Positions 22,480 through 33,905 of a stretch of 64,000 nucleotides of DNA are shown piece by piece. How positions within the stretch are numbered: the stretch's first letter is position 1; every line of letters begins with the position of its first letter. Origin of the DNA: Acanthosepion lycidas. Lineage: Eukaryota; Mollusca; Cephalopoda; Sepiida; Sepiidae. The DNA is taken from NCBI GenBank assembly GCA_963932145.1, contig OZ010578.1:21186827-21250826 (forward strand), given 5' to 3'. Position numbers and translations under genes: made by a program. The notes under the pieces were generated by a model. It did not search any database and was not told the origin of the DNA. It saw only the letters and a list, made by a program, of their open reading frames with translations.

Positions 22480-23180
22480 GAAGGAATTGTTTGGTTGTAG
22501 TCGAAAGTTGCGGTAGCATGAAGTCACAAGTTATCGTGACCGAGAGTGTTTGAGGGTTGTTGTTTTTTTTTTAAATGTTGTTCATGCGAGATTATGCGCC
22601 TTCAAACGGTAACTAATTTCTCTCTCAGCGTACATGCCAGAAAAATCACAGACTATTGAACCAACGCCAACGCAAATGTGTTAAATTTCGAATCTGCTAC
22701 ATGGATTGTTTAGCCGCTCTAGCATTCGTGTGCGTTCAGAAAAGGATTAGCCGACCATTTTCTATACATACATATACATTTTTAATCATCCCCCTCCCTT
22801 GTCAAGGCTGGAATGTCACTAATATCCAGGAGGTTACATAGAGTCAATGTGAGAGAAACGTGTGGCTATAGGTTGGACCGAGGAAAAGAAAAAAGCTGAA
22901 CGACGTTCAAGAAGATAGATAGCGATTGAAGTTGCATTTAAATTTTTGAAGATTGTAGTTATCAGGGAAGCAAGTAAACGGAAGCGAGTTCTATAGGCGG
23001 GAAGTGCGCGAAAAGAAACTGTTGTATTAGAAGTGTCAGTTACATTTATCTAATTCAACAGTAAACGGGTGGGACCTAGATGCCAATCTATTAGCACACT
23101 TAAACACGCGTAATCCGGGCACCAAGCGAGCCTGTTCAAAACGACTTTCATTTTACGAATAATAAATCAAACACACGTCC
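22480..23180. other. Unclassified stretch
   Basis: No recognised feature. Confidence 0.45.
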
Positions 23181-23189
23181 TGCAATACA

Positions 23190-24080
23190 GTAACACTGAT
23201 ACTTATGAAGAACATCAGCATGCCAAACCCTGTCAAACACCTTTGAGATATCTAGAGTCACATCTCGAGCTTCTCTGTTATTATCAAGATCTTGATATAT
23301 ATTTTCAGTGATGACCGTTAGCACATTAGCGGTAAAATCTGTGAAAAGCGGAAGTCGTTTTGTCTGTCAGAGACAAGTTCATGAGAGACAATATGCTTAA
23401 TCACTTCAGCATTGATTAAAGTCTTAGATACTTTGTCGAAAAGAGATAAGAGACTAATAGGCCGATAGTTCTAATATGTTCAGAAGATTCTCCAGAGTTC
23501 TTAAAAAAATGGGGGCTACAGATTAGGATTTCCAACAAGCAGAAAGCAGTGAGGCAATAGTTGTAGAATTTTGAGAGAAATGGAGCCAGCTCAAGAGCAC
23601 ATTTGTTTAGGGCGACGCCTGGGATCCCGTCACTTCCCTTTGCCTTATGGAAGTCTAATTTAGAAATAATGTCTGATACTCTCTCTCTCAGTAGATCCTC
23701 TGTCCCAGGAGGAAATTCAGGTGTGGGTACTCCAATTGAGTCGAGTGTTGAGTTGGAAGAGAATTCCTACGCAAAGGATTCAACCTTATCTGCTATAAAT
23801 AACAGGACTTCGAATTCATTGAATAGAGGAGGGATTGAGGATTTGCTGTTGTTCAACACACTCTTGTAGAAACGCCAATAATCTATAGAACCGGTGTTGA
23901 GAGATGCAATACGTTGTTTCATTTTATTAGTAAACAGTAACTTCGCTTATTTGAGAACACGCTTGCACTCACAAACAAAGAGACGTCTGTTGTAATCGCT
24001 CTGGTTCAGCTGGAAGAAGTAATTCCTGTGGGCTATAGCGGCTGCGCATGCATGTGTGAACCAAGGAGATGTATACTGTT
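23190..24080 (-). mobile_element. LINE reverse transcriptase remnant
   Basis: The minus strand gives, 5' to 3', SIPPLFNEFEV-like text near 23850, then RERVSDIISKLDFHKAKGSD near 23690-23630, followed by GIPGVALNKCALELAP. It goes on with an RTIGLLSLFDKVSKTLINAE-like stretch near 23470-23400 and motif A as TLDISKVFDRVWHADVLHK near 23270-23215. These are standard RT motifs 0 to A of animal LINEs. Frameshifts separate them, and sequence past motif A (catalytic FADD) is missing. A related plus-strand copy is at 31240-32330. Confidence 0.75.
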
Positions 24081-24369
24081 TAACTTACGTAACTAACGTA
24101 AACAACGACAATTTATCTTAAGAAAGGCTTAATGACAATTATTTTAATATATATTCTTTTTATACGTTATTGTTCATGAATACACTTATTTAAGTATATG
24201 CTCTTTAATTAAACAGTATTAATTGCATTTACTAACCTGAAAATACATTAAAATAATTGCCGGATTTAAACCAATTCATATGCTATATAGTCATGATTTA
24301 CGTTAGGATACGAAAAGATATGATAGATCGAGAAAAACCGGCAAAAGTCTGTGTTTAAAAACGATTATA

Positions 24370-24440
24370 GCACGTCAGCCTTAATGGTAGTTTCGCATAG
24401 GATGATGGTTCGATTCCTGTTGGAGAACGCATATTTTCGG
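24370..24440 (+). mobile_element. Possible tRNA-like SINE head fragment
   Basis: CAGCCTTAATGGTAGTTTCG (A-box-like) and GATGGTTCGATTCCTGTTGG (B-box-like), 25 bases apart. No body identified. Confidence 0.35.
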
Positions 24441-24560
24441 CGAAGTTTCACGAACATTCAGGATGTAATTAATAGAGCTTTATTAAAGAACAGAGCATTT
24501 ATTTAAATAAAAGTAACGTATCAACAGAACATATATTAACATAATTGCCGGATTTAATCC

Positions 24561-24563
<3 letters not shown>

Positions 24564-24591
<28 letters not shown>
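24564..24591. repeat. (TA)n microsatellite
   Basis: About 14 TA units. Confidence 0.95.
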
Positions 24592-24872
24592 ACTATCTTT
24601 TGAAACAAAACTTAAATCTTAAAATTACATTTAAACCTAAAATTTGAAGTTTCGTTCCATTTTCAAGCGACGCTGAGAATACACTTCGAAAAAATGGATT
24701 TACTCTATTTATACGCCAAATAATATTTTATGTTTGAATTTGGTGGGGTAATGAGAAATCAGAATGTTTCCAATGTTCTAATGTGTATTGTGTACAATCT
24801 TTTTAAAAAAATAAAATTAAAGAAGTCTGGATTATAACTGTAACAGTTCTTTCTGTGTCTCTCTCATTATAT

Positions 24873-24873
24873 G

Positions 24874-24929
<56 letters not shown>
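24873..24929. repeat. (CATA)n(TA)n microsatellite
   Basis: Seven CATA units, then about 14 TA units. Confidence 0.95.
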
Positions 24930-24931
<2 letters not shown>

Positions 24932-24934
24932 CGT

Positions 24935-24990
24935 ATTTTTAAATAAATAATTATATATATATATTTATATAATTATTTATTTAAAAATAT
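24935..24990. repeat. Inverted repeat of 24-bp AT arms
   Basis: TATTTTTAAATAAATAATTA is mirrored by TAATTATTTATTTAAAAATA around a TA-rich centre. Confidence 0.75.
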
Positions 24991-26510
24991 TATTCCAACA
25001 CGCTACATAAGAGTTCTCATGTTTCAAAACAAGAGCCGAAAACTTCAATATAATTATTTGAATTAAATTGAATTAAAGTAAGCTCTGTTTTATGTTCAAG
25101 CGAAATTTTGGGGGAATAACTTATTTCTGAAATTTACGTGTTTTAATAGCATATTCATTATTGAAATCAAAATTTCCATGGTAACGGCTAGAGCGATTGT
25201 TTAAATAAAAAGGGGTGTAGGGTGTTAATAATTTGTAGCGGTATAGAATTATATTCATAGATGTCAAGTCACGGTAAGGTTGGGCTGTCTAAATTTAAAA
25301 CGGAAAATGATTTCGTCTTATTTATTTTTTTATTTTATTTTTTTCTGAAAGGATTTTTTGTATATTAAAAAAAAATGGTCGTAACATTTGTTTTTTGACA
25401 ACTTCATAAAGGGTTATCTTTTTTCTGTAGGGTATTTAAACTATTTATAAGGACTATGGATTTTAAAAATTATTTCATTGTTTGTTTTTATGCTAATTAA
25501 TCAATGCAAAAAGTTGATGATGTCGGGAAATACCGTTAACTCATGTCTATTGTTTAATAGATTTTTATTATTTAGAAACTTAATAATGTGTAGTTTTTCA
25601 TATAGGCATAAAGGTCATCCCAAGTTTTACAAGTTCTCGTTTTGTTTAGAATTTTCCATTTTACTTTTGGTGTTTTATTCATTTCCTTCAAATGCCAAAA
25701 ATATTTAGATATAGATGTCTGATTTCTTTTATTTATATTGTTGAAAGAGCACTTATGCTGCCTCCATATGGCTTTAAATTTATTCTTCGTATATGAAATA
25801 AGCGATTAGACATTAAAAATGTATAATCATACGAAGTCAAATATAATAAATATTATAACGAAAGCACAATATAATATATATTATATGTAATAATGCATTT
25901 TTTTAAGAGGGAATAGAAATTGTTTAAACCGAAATCCTATAAATTTGCATTAAATAAAATAGTGGAATTCATATTCCTTAATTGATTTGAGAAAACATCA
26001 ATCCCTGTATCATCGCAAATCGCATTACAAAAGATAATAACGGCCACAAACGATATATTATACCAATTATAATGTTATCAACACGTCTTTTGGGAATAGA
26101 GTAAAGATTTTCGTTTTTTAAAAAACTCTGGAATTGAGTAAACTCACGCAAAAATAACCTTTTGAAATTTATTTATTTATTCGCCCCATGGCAGTAGTAA
26201 ATAGTAGAAAAGCATCTGGAAAAGATTAATGAAAATAAGTCCATGCAATATTTAATAATAAAATAATTCTGACAATTCAAAATATGGTTGATAAACCCTA
26301 AAAAAGCAAATAAAACAGTCGATGTATTAAAGTAAACATCTTTCAAATTGATATCTACCGACAGAGAACCACCGAAATTCTTACTAAATGAAAGTATCTA
26401 TCGCCATGGATTAAACTTAACATTTACTACTTTATATTATGGAATCACCTTGGAAATTGTCGTGCCTTACAGCTTTAGTACGAAATTATATTGTTGGACT
26501 AAAATATAAA
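24991..26510. other. Unclassified AT-rich stretch
   Basis: About 1.5 kb with no recognised gene or repeat. Confidence 0.5.
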
Positions 26511-26527
26511 TACACACACACACACAT

Positions 26528-26592
<65 letters not shown>

Positions 26593-26629
26593 TATATATA
26601 TAGATATAGATATAAATATATATATATGC

Positions 26630-26670
<41 letters not shown>
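26511..26670. repeat. (CA)n(TA)n(GATA)n compound microsatellite
   Basis: CA run, then TA, then GATATA/AGATAT-type units, then TA again. Confidence 0.95.
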
Positions 26671-26672
<2 letters not shown>

Positions 26673-26735
26673 CTGTATATTGTATTGAGCAATTTTTAAA
26701 AAAGTAAATGCTACGAAATGTAGATTTTCACTCCA

Positions 26736-26737
<2 letters not shown>

Positions 26738-26792
<55 letters not shown>
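26738..26792. repeat. (TA)n microsatellite
   Basis: About 27 TA units, to the left of the inverted-repeat element. Confidence 0.97.
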
Positions 26793-26796
<4 letters not shown>

Positions 26797-26927
26797 TAAT
26801 GGAATAAACGTAGTATGTAAATTAATAAATGACCATTTAAGAAGTAAAAGTACTAGATATTCAAAATAAATAAATTATTTAAAGTATTACAAAAAAAAAA
26901 ACAAATTAATTTCAGAATTTAAATTGT

Positions 26928-27314
26928 AAGTAAAAAGACATATAAAGTATAGAATTCTAATATAAATTTCTTTTAAAAATTTAAGCCTATTAGCAAACAA
27001 CATAATTTGTAAAATAAGTATAGATATAAACCTACCCATTATCGATGTAACATTACAAGCATGCTAAACCTTTAAATTTATAATTCACTTCTTTTATATT
27101 ATTTTATCTTCTTATATACATTTTTACTGATCTTAAATTAACATTCTAAATTGATTCATACATATATAATACAAGCAATAATATTAGATAAATAGGTTTA
27201 TACCTATACTTATTTTGAAAGTTACATAGTTTGGTAATAGTTTTTTGTTGTTGTTGTTGTTGTTTGTTTTTTTTAATTTATATTAGTATTCTATACTTTA
27301 TGACTTTTTACTTA
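26928..27314. mobile_element. Long inverted-repeat (foldback) element of about 390 bp
   Basis: Left-arm block TAAGTAAAAAGACATATAAA (26928) pairs with the reverse of 27273-27314. A second block, AAAATAAGTATAGATATAAA (27010-27035), pairs with the reverse of 27191-27217. Arms of about 110-125 bp are diverged and differ by a GTT-repeat insertion (27246-27270). There is no coding capacity. (TA)n tracts lie on both sides. Confidence 0.7.
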
Positions 27315-27338
27315 TATTTTTAATTTGAAATTAAATTA

Positions 27339-27339
<1 letters not shown>

Positions 27340-27407
<68 letters not shown>

Positions 27408-27421
27408 AGAGAGAGAGAGAG
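27340..27421. repeat. (TA)n then (GA)n microsatellite
   Basis: About 30 TA units followed by seven GA units. Confidence 0.97.
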
Positions 27422-27424
27422 AAA

Positions 27425-27790
27425 AAGTGATATCCGTTAAACTTGGGAGATCATGGCATGGCTGCGACCTATTCAAGATGACAAAGAGCTATTACTAGAG
27501 TCCGAGGCCAGGGTGCTGGTGGACAGTGGTCATGCTTTACCTAAACGAGAGTGCCCCTTCTTGCTTAATCCAAGGAATATCAAGGGAATGCAGTTTATTA
27601 CGTCTGGGACCCAGCTAAACTGCAGGTGTTGCCGAAAGGGATTCAATGTTGACTGCCAATTGCTTTCGGGGGTTAAATCTAGATTTTCTGCCTCAATTTA
27701 AATCCATAGCCATTGCTATTTAGGGAAATGGCCGCCAGGCAACAGAGGATTTAATTTTGAATTCTCCTTCTCCTATGTAAGGGAGCATAG
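27425..27790 (+). other. Unclassified interspersed-repeat candidate
   Basis: Higher GC than its surroundings, with an 82-codon frame (27453-27701) lacking known motifs. It ends in TTTTGAATTC followed by TCCTTCTCCTA, a tail also seen at about 29696-29720 and 47772-47800. It is probably repeat-derived rather than a gene. Confidence 0.4.
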
Positions 27791-27876
27791 CCTAAAATGC
27801 TCTTTACAAGATAAATGGAGGAATCTTTTAACATTATATTTACGATCATCTTAACGAACAGAGCATATACCATAAG

Positions 27877-27879
<3 letters not shown>

Positions 27880-27920
<41 letters not shown>
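27880..27920. repeat. (TA)n microsatellite abutting a MITE
   Basis: About 20 TA units end exactly at the MITE terminus at 27921. Confidence 0.97.
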
Positions 27921-27924
<4 letters not shown>

Positions 27925-28022
27925 GTTGGTGCAAAAATAATGACGTAATAATGTCGTTTTTTTGACGTTAAAAATACGTCAAAAAACGACATTATTACGT
28001 CATTATTTTTGCACCAACCTAA
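27921..28022. mobile_element. Palindromic mariner-type MITE, copy 4 (102 bp)
   Basis: Arms of about 48 bp pair almost perfectly (one T indel). The left TA duplication is part of the adjoining TA tract; the right flank is TG, so one copy is mutated. Confidence 0.93.
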
Positions 28023-28229
28023 TGTATAATGTATGTATGTATGTAGGATTCAATAGATAAATTGTCGTCTAAATGACGCAAATATGAAAATAACACTGAC
28101 ATCTCATTTTAACAGATATATTTACCAAAATTGAACAAAATTGAACAAAAATAGCTTTAAATATGTGAGAGTAAAATTATCAATAAAATAGATATGGCTA
28201 CCAGATTTTGCTACAATCTTCTCGAGCCG

Positions 28230-28385
28230 CCCATGAATCGTGTCAACACCTGTGGTATGGAAGTCATAACTTTTTGTAGCTTGGATGTAGTACAATTTCA
28301 AAAGTAGTGAGCAGATCGAACTCACTACTCAGTCGCAATTGTTCTAGCAAGACAAGTTTGCTAACCATTACGCCACCTCTAGATG
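28230..28385 (-). mobile_element. SINE family B fragment
   Basis: The minus strand reads GTGGCGTAATGGTTAGCAAA (A-box-like), then GAGTAGTGAGTTCGATCTGC (B-box region). Its downstream part, ACCTGTGGTATGGAAGTCAT read on the plus strand, recurs near 36480. Confidence 0.55.
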
Positions 28386-28794
28386 TATTCTCCCTTCATG
28401 TTCTTTCAAAGACGTGATAAACCTGCTCCGTTTAAGAACCTCCAAAGAAAAAATCACCGCGTGTTAAGTAAGGATACCCGGCGGCCCACTCATAGTAAAA
28501 TATTTCTTACACTTATTTGAATATTATCAAAACATCCTACTGTATCTCAATAAATTTTCCCCACTTTAGCATCGAGATGGTTTGTTATACATATACGAAT
28601 ACTATCTGTTAATTCATTACATTTGGCACGTGTCTAAGCAATAAGAAATAACCAGACACAATATACATTATTCTTCGTCTCTTTGCTTTGTTAACATTTG
28701 TTATGATTTCTATCTTGATGCCTGACGAAGTTTTAATAAAGTTGTTAGATTAAGATCTGTTTTCTTACTTGATCTTTATCCTACCATTTTGTCA

Positions 28795-28797
<3 letters not shown>
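28386..28797. other. Unclassified stretch
   Basis: No recognised feature. Confidence 0.45.

Positions 28798-28864
<67 letters not shown>
28798..28864. repeat. (TA)n microsatellite
   Basis: About 33 TA units. Confidence 0.97.
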
Positions 28865-28867
<3 letters not shown>

Positions 28868-29205
28868 CTTAAACAATAATATTCCATGGTTATAATTTAT
28901 TACATAGGAATTGTAATTATGATCCAAATCATCAGGCCTACAAATTTCAAAAAGAAATCAGAAAAACTAGTTCCGGGAATACAAAATAAAATTTAGTGAG
29001 AGAGTATGTATGAATGCGAGTGGGGGACGAATGTGAGAGGCAAATGAAAGTTCTAGAGAGGGGTAACACACGAGAGGAGAACAGGGAAGCCTAAAAGTGG
29101 GGATTAAAAATTAACAGAGAGAATTTTAAAGAGAGAGTTTAAATGATGGTTTAAATGAGTGACATACAGATAAATATGAATTATTTTCCGAGGCATAATT
29201 CATTA
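28865..29205. other. Unclassified purine-rich stretch
   Basis: GAGAG-rich from about 28990 to 29135; otherwise nothing recognised. Confidence 0.45.
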
Positions 29206-29249
29206 TATACACACACACACACACACACACACCACATACACGCACACAT

Positions 29250-29318
<69 letters not shown>

Positions 29319-29347
29319 GTGTGTGTGTGTGTATCTGTGTGCCTGTG

Positions 29348-29410
<63 letters not shown>
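29206..29410. repeat. (CA)n(TA)n(TG)n(TA)n compound microsatellite
   Basis: About 205 bp. The CA on the left and TG in the middle give an inverted arrangement around the first TA block. Confidence 0.96.
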
Positions 29411-29414
<4 letters not shown>

Positions 29415-29451
29415 GAAATGGATAAAGTCCGACAATTAATTTAAGACATTG

Positions 29452-29529
29452 TTATGTTTATACATTCTTTTTATAGATACAGATATTTACGTAAATTTTC
29501 GGATCTATAACAAGAATGTATAAACATAA
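29452..29529. repeat. Inverted repeat, 27-bp arms
   Basis: TTATGTTTATACATTCTTTT (29452-29478 arm) pairs with 29503-29529 at 26 of 27 positions across a 24-base loop. Confidence 0.85.
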
Positions 29530-29535
29530 ACATGT

Positions 29536-29537
<2 letters not shown>

Positions 29538-29577
<40 letters not shown>
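29538..29577. repeat. (TA)n microsatellite
   Basis: About 20 TA units directly after the inverted repeat. Confidence 0.97.
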
Positions 29578-29579
<2 letters not shown>

Positions 29580-29584
29580 AACTC

Positions 29585-29760
29585 TTGCGTCGATCCCATA
29601 GAAAACGACCACCAGACCATTCGCACAAATCATTTGATTATAGTGGTTAAGTCTTTGTGCGGAGCCAACCAAAAACTTTTTGAAGAGCTGCAGGTTTTGA
29701 ATTCAGAGTTGTCCTTCTCCTAGATCAGTATGTCCTGCTATTTACCCATAGATGGGGAGA
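29585..29760 (-). mobile_element. Interspersed repeat related to 47615-47905
   Basis: Shares ATCATTTGATTATAGTGGTTAAG-like text, GTGCGGAGCCAACC, TTTTGAATTCAGAGTTGTCC and TTACCCATAGATGGGGAGAG with the longer copy at 47615. Orientation is inferred from the family B body in that copy. Confidence 0.5.
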
Positions 29761-31150
29761 GAAGAAGAAGATGTATATCTTTTCCCAAGAGTATCAGTAC
29801 GTAAAGTGAATGTCAATTCTAGCCGATATCTATTACACTACCGCCTCCCCCCAGCAGATATAGATAGATAGAAAGAGAGAAAGCGAGAGAGGAAAAGAGT
29901 GTTAATATAGTGTGATCGCTGTAACATTTTCGGTACAGTATTAGCATCAATATAAAATAAACGAGCGCGAGCTGTCTCTGATCTTAATACATTGTCTCTC
30001 CTCTTGTGAGTCAACTGAAAACTGTACAAAGATATGAAGATTATACAGATGAATGCATTCCTTTATTTTATGCTTGTTCTAACTTCTGGCTCAATTTCAC
30101 CAAGAGCTTTAGGTAGTGTAAGAAAACGAATCACATATTGTACCTTCATGTCTTTTGTACGTCCAATGGTTGACATGTCTGACAGCCCATCCCGTCAGGC
30201 AAATTATCAAAAGTATTTTCCAGATTTTGAGTGGCAATGTGCTGGTGGATGATCGCCTCGACTGTTCTAGAATTGCTCTGTACCTGCGTGACGGAGGGCC
30301 TTTGCATTGTGGGCGAATACAAAGGAAGTTGTCCTTCGACTTCGCACAATCCAACAACTTTCATTTATAGGAAAACAGAAAATCCTTTCATCACTGAAGT
30401 CTGCAGAACGCCATTCTAAACCCTAGCAGACCCATTCGCGTACCACTGCAAACACACAGAACAGTGTTACGATTCATTTGAAAATTTCGTCGGACGCATG
30501 CTTGTAGTCCTTCAGTTAGTAAAAGTTTCTCAACGGATCGGGTTCGCTTCTATCTGTGCTGTGAAACACGTGCTGTATTCCACTAATATTCTTGATTCAC
30601 TACTACGTATGTTTTCCTATTTCGCTTGTATATTTTCTTTTTCACCCAAAAATTCAAACACTGGCCGTATTTGACTTAGCCTTCGTGTAGGAGGTATAAG
30701 CAGAAGTGATATTTAGAACTACTGATAGACGAAAATAAATAAAAAGAAAGGTGTTGGTTGTTATGGAAAATTAGATAGTCAATATTTAAAAAGAGCATAT
30801 TGGAATATGGAATGTTTTACAGTTAATGTTGTCTCTTTTCTTCTTAGATGAACAATCACGCAGGCTAGGTGATGTTTCAGTGGAAGAAAAAGTAAAGAAG
30901 TTCGCCTATATGTATTATGGGGTTCCATACTCTTATTTCGTATGTTTATTTTTAAATCGTTTCCGCATTTTCGAAAAATGTGTGCGTATATATCGTTCTA
31001 CAGAATATTGCTGGCTCATTTAAATCCGTTTGAATTATTGTCGTCTGCTGTTGATAAACCAGTATCATTTGCTATGAAATTCTCTTTCAGCTCCGCTCTC
31101 AACAATGCAGGAGTATATTTGCCTAATCTTCAAAAATAATAATATCTACT
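29761..31150. other. Unclassified stretch of 1.4 kb
   Basis: Several overlapping 60-80 codon frames around 30034-30420 show no recognisable family. A plus-strand segment at 30848-30939 looks like a possible cryptic exon (see findings). Confidence 0.45.
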
Positions 31151-31239
31151 GAGTGATGTGAACATAAATCCATATATAGTTTCTTCGACAATCTTCAAAC
31201 TAAATCCACAAATGCCTTTCAGACGTGACGGTATTCTTG

Positions 31240-32330
31240 TCCTGCTGTTCTCTTAAAACTCTACAACAAATGCCTTGCCGTTTGCTTTCCATATTGTTTG
31301 AAATCTTCTATTCTTATCTTTAAGAATTCTGGTGAAACTCCTATTCCATCAAATTATCGCAATGTTAGTCGTTTACCTTTTTGTTTTTGTTTTTTGAAAA
31401 AAACGTACGAGACGCTCTAATCAACGCGAAATTGGTTAGCATCTAACTTCACATGTCCTTATTTCAGATAAATATGATTATTCGTTTCGTTACGTCAACC
31501 GCCGATGTGTTAAGGTTTGTTATTGATTGTGTCTATCGGGTTTTAGATAAAAATGGAGCGGCTCGAGTTTTGGCTTTAGATATCTTGAGCGCGTTTGACA
31601 GTGCTTCACATGCTGGCCTTCTTTATAAGCTCAAAGGTGATGTCTCTCCCCGGATATCTGACAATCCAATCGTGATTATCAAATCGAACAATGCACAATT
31701 CTAGATCATTTCACATCAATGCCGGGTTCCACCAAGCTCCATGCTTGTTTCTTATCTTCATCAACGAGCTTCATGGTGTCATCAGTTCCTATTTAGTTAT
31801 TTATACTAATAAAATAACTATTTACCGACAGGTCGGAGAAAACAACTTGTTGCTTCTCTCAAAAATGAACTCCAATAAGTTGTTAAATGGTGAAAGAAAC
31901 GGCTAGTAAATTTTAACGCTTCCAAAACGAACGTGCTATCATTTAATTATCAGAGAAAAACACATCTACCAGCTATCAGTATGGCTGATGCTAACCACCC
32001 GGAGAGAAACTCATTTCGCGTTTTTGGTCTTACGTTTTCTACTGACATGAAGTTGAATGATTATATTGAATCTAGTGAAGTATGTTAGGTTTGATGCTAA
32101 GAAGGTAGGTTCCATTCGTAGCCCAAGACAGTTTTTCTCTTCACAATCAATCTTGCACATTTATAAATCTACCATTTGTCCGTGCATTGAATATTGCTTC
32201 CATATCGTCTGAGATTGGGATAATTACACAAGTACACTGTCACCTTCTTTAATGCAGAAAAGATGCAAATATTAGTCTCAAAGTATTATTGTACATATTG
32301 AGTACTTGGTAGAAAACTCTTTGACTCAAC
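31240..32330 (+). mobile_element. LINE remnant (RT to C-terminal tail)
   Basis: In broken frames the plus strand gives FKNSGETPIPSNYRNVSRLP (about 31320-31380), then VLALDILSAFDSASHAGLLY (RT motif A, about 31570-31630). A motif-B-like IN.GFHQAPCLFLIFINEL follows (about 31710-31770), and the tail FGLTFSTDMKLNDYIE-like sequence, CIEYCFH (about 32020-32200). The FADD box is lost (IYTNKITIY at about 31800). Dead copy. Confidence 0.75.
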
Positions 32331-32624
32331 AAATACTAGAATTGGACTGACATACAAGAAGAGACCTACATAATTCCAGCAACAAACTGGTTTTACACGT
32401 TGCAATTCTCTCACCATTAAAGAGCCTATGATAGACATGATGGTCACTGTTCAAATTATTCTAAGCTTTCTATTTGGGTTATCTAATATGGATTCCGTTG
32501 TAATTTTTATTGAGAAGACAAAGCGGTGGTGGTAAATCAAATGAAATGCGGTCTTCCAAGTCCTTAGAAATTCTGGTTTAGGAGAAATGATTGCCCTACA
32601 TCAAAAATTTTAATATTTTTTTTA

Positions 32625-33425
32625 ACTAAATCTACTATTCGTCCGTTTCTTGAATATTAATGCCATATGTAGTTTGGTGCTCCGCTTATAAATCTCAATG
32701 TTCTCGGTAGAATCCAAAGAAGGTTCTGTAATATTACCAATACTTACCTGGTAGGTCACTAAAACGACCTCCAACCAGTAGTTTACTGGGGCAAGAAATA
32801 GCTGATAAACTGTAACGCCTCCAAAATGAAATTGCTTCCTTTTAATCCATCATGAGGACCAAATTTTTGCCCTCGGCCAGTATGATTGATGCTAACCTCC
32901 GTTGGAGCAACATATTGCATCTTCTTTGTCTCACATTTTCTACTGACATGAAGTGGGACGATTATATTGAATCACTTGCTAGGTCTGCGGCTAAGAATGT
33001 TGGTTCACTGTGTCATATTAGACAATCTTTCATATCTAAATCCATCTTGTACATTTATAAATCTACCAAATCCAAAGAATGGTCTGCAATGTTATCGGCT
33101 CTGACGTGATATTTCGGCTTCAGTCACTTTCCCAATCAACTTGCTGTGGCTTCCCTCTTTCTTTTCTAACAATATTTTCATGGCATTTGTTATAATGAGT
33201 TCTTCGTACATCGTCCGCTTGAATTTAAGCTTACTACTAGATTGGCTATTAGGTCTCATCGTTTCTTGAACTAGATAGATTTAATCGTATCTTCTATTCT
33301 AATAGTTTCTTTTCTCGAACTTCTAACCTGTGGAAATCTATTCCGATTTCTTGGTTCCGTGAAACCTACAATCTTCAAAAATCTAAACGCAACGTCAGCT
33401 GCTATTTTGACAGATCGATGAGCTA
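32625..33425 (+). mobile_element. Second and third LINE tail fragments in tandem
   Basis: 32625-32770 encodes KSTIRPFLEY and GRIQRRFCNITN, the end part of the same LINE ORF. 32815-33110 then restarts earlier in the ORF with LTFSTDMKWDDYIESLARSA and SKSILYIYKST. 33230-33420 gives the C-terminal end (FFSRTSNLWKSIPISWF). Order and overlaps require at least two separate insertions or a duplication. Confidence 0.7.
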
Positions 33426-33729
33426 TTTGTACGTTTATTTCCTCTATTATCTTATCTTTACAATGCTCTAAACTTCTCCTGGATCTGTATTACATGGCCA
33501 CATCGAAAATTATTTTCGACTCTATAAATCTTCATCTGACCACTTTTGTCAAAATTGTAGAACTAGAGACATTTCATACGCAACAATTTTTTTTATTACC
33601 GTCCAGTTGCTCGAACCCCTTTTAAATACTCGAATTGACCGATTGATTTGTAATTTATGCTGTATCACAGATCTGCCGGTTATATATAGCCAGCAAACAT
33701 TTTCAGATCGTTTTAATTTTGGGTGGGAG

Positions 33730-33905
33730 AGATGATAATAATTTACTGAGATAAGTCCTAAAAATTAACCCATAGCTGATGGGGGAGGGGGATTCATAAC
33801 TTTCTCAAGGTTATTTGCGTGTAAATAACTATAATGAACCCAACTGGATTTAGAACTCAGCTCTCTGATTTCTGTTTCTAAGCCGTTATGCATTGCTATA
33901 CCCAC
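33730..33905 (-). mobile_element. SINE family B copy
   Basis: The body GATTCATAACTTTCTCAAGG is followed by TTATTTGCGTGTAAATAACT. The head region (AGCAATGCATAACGGCTTAG on the minus strand) is at the right end. Confidence 0.6.
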
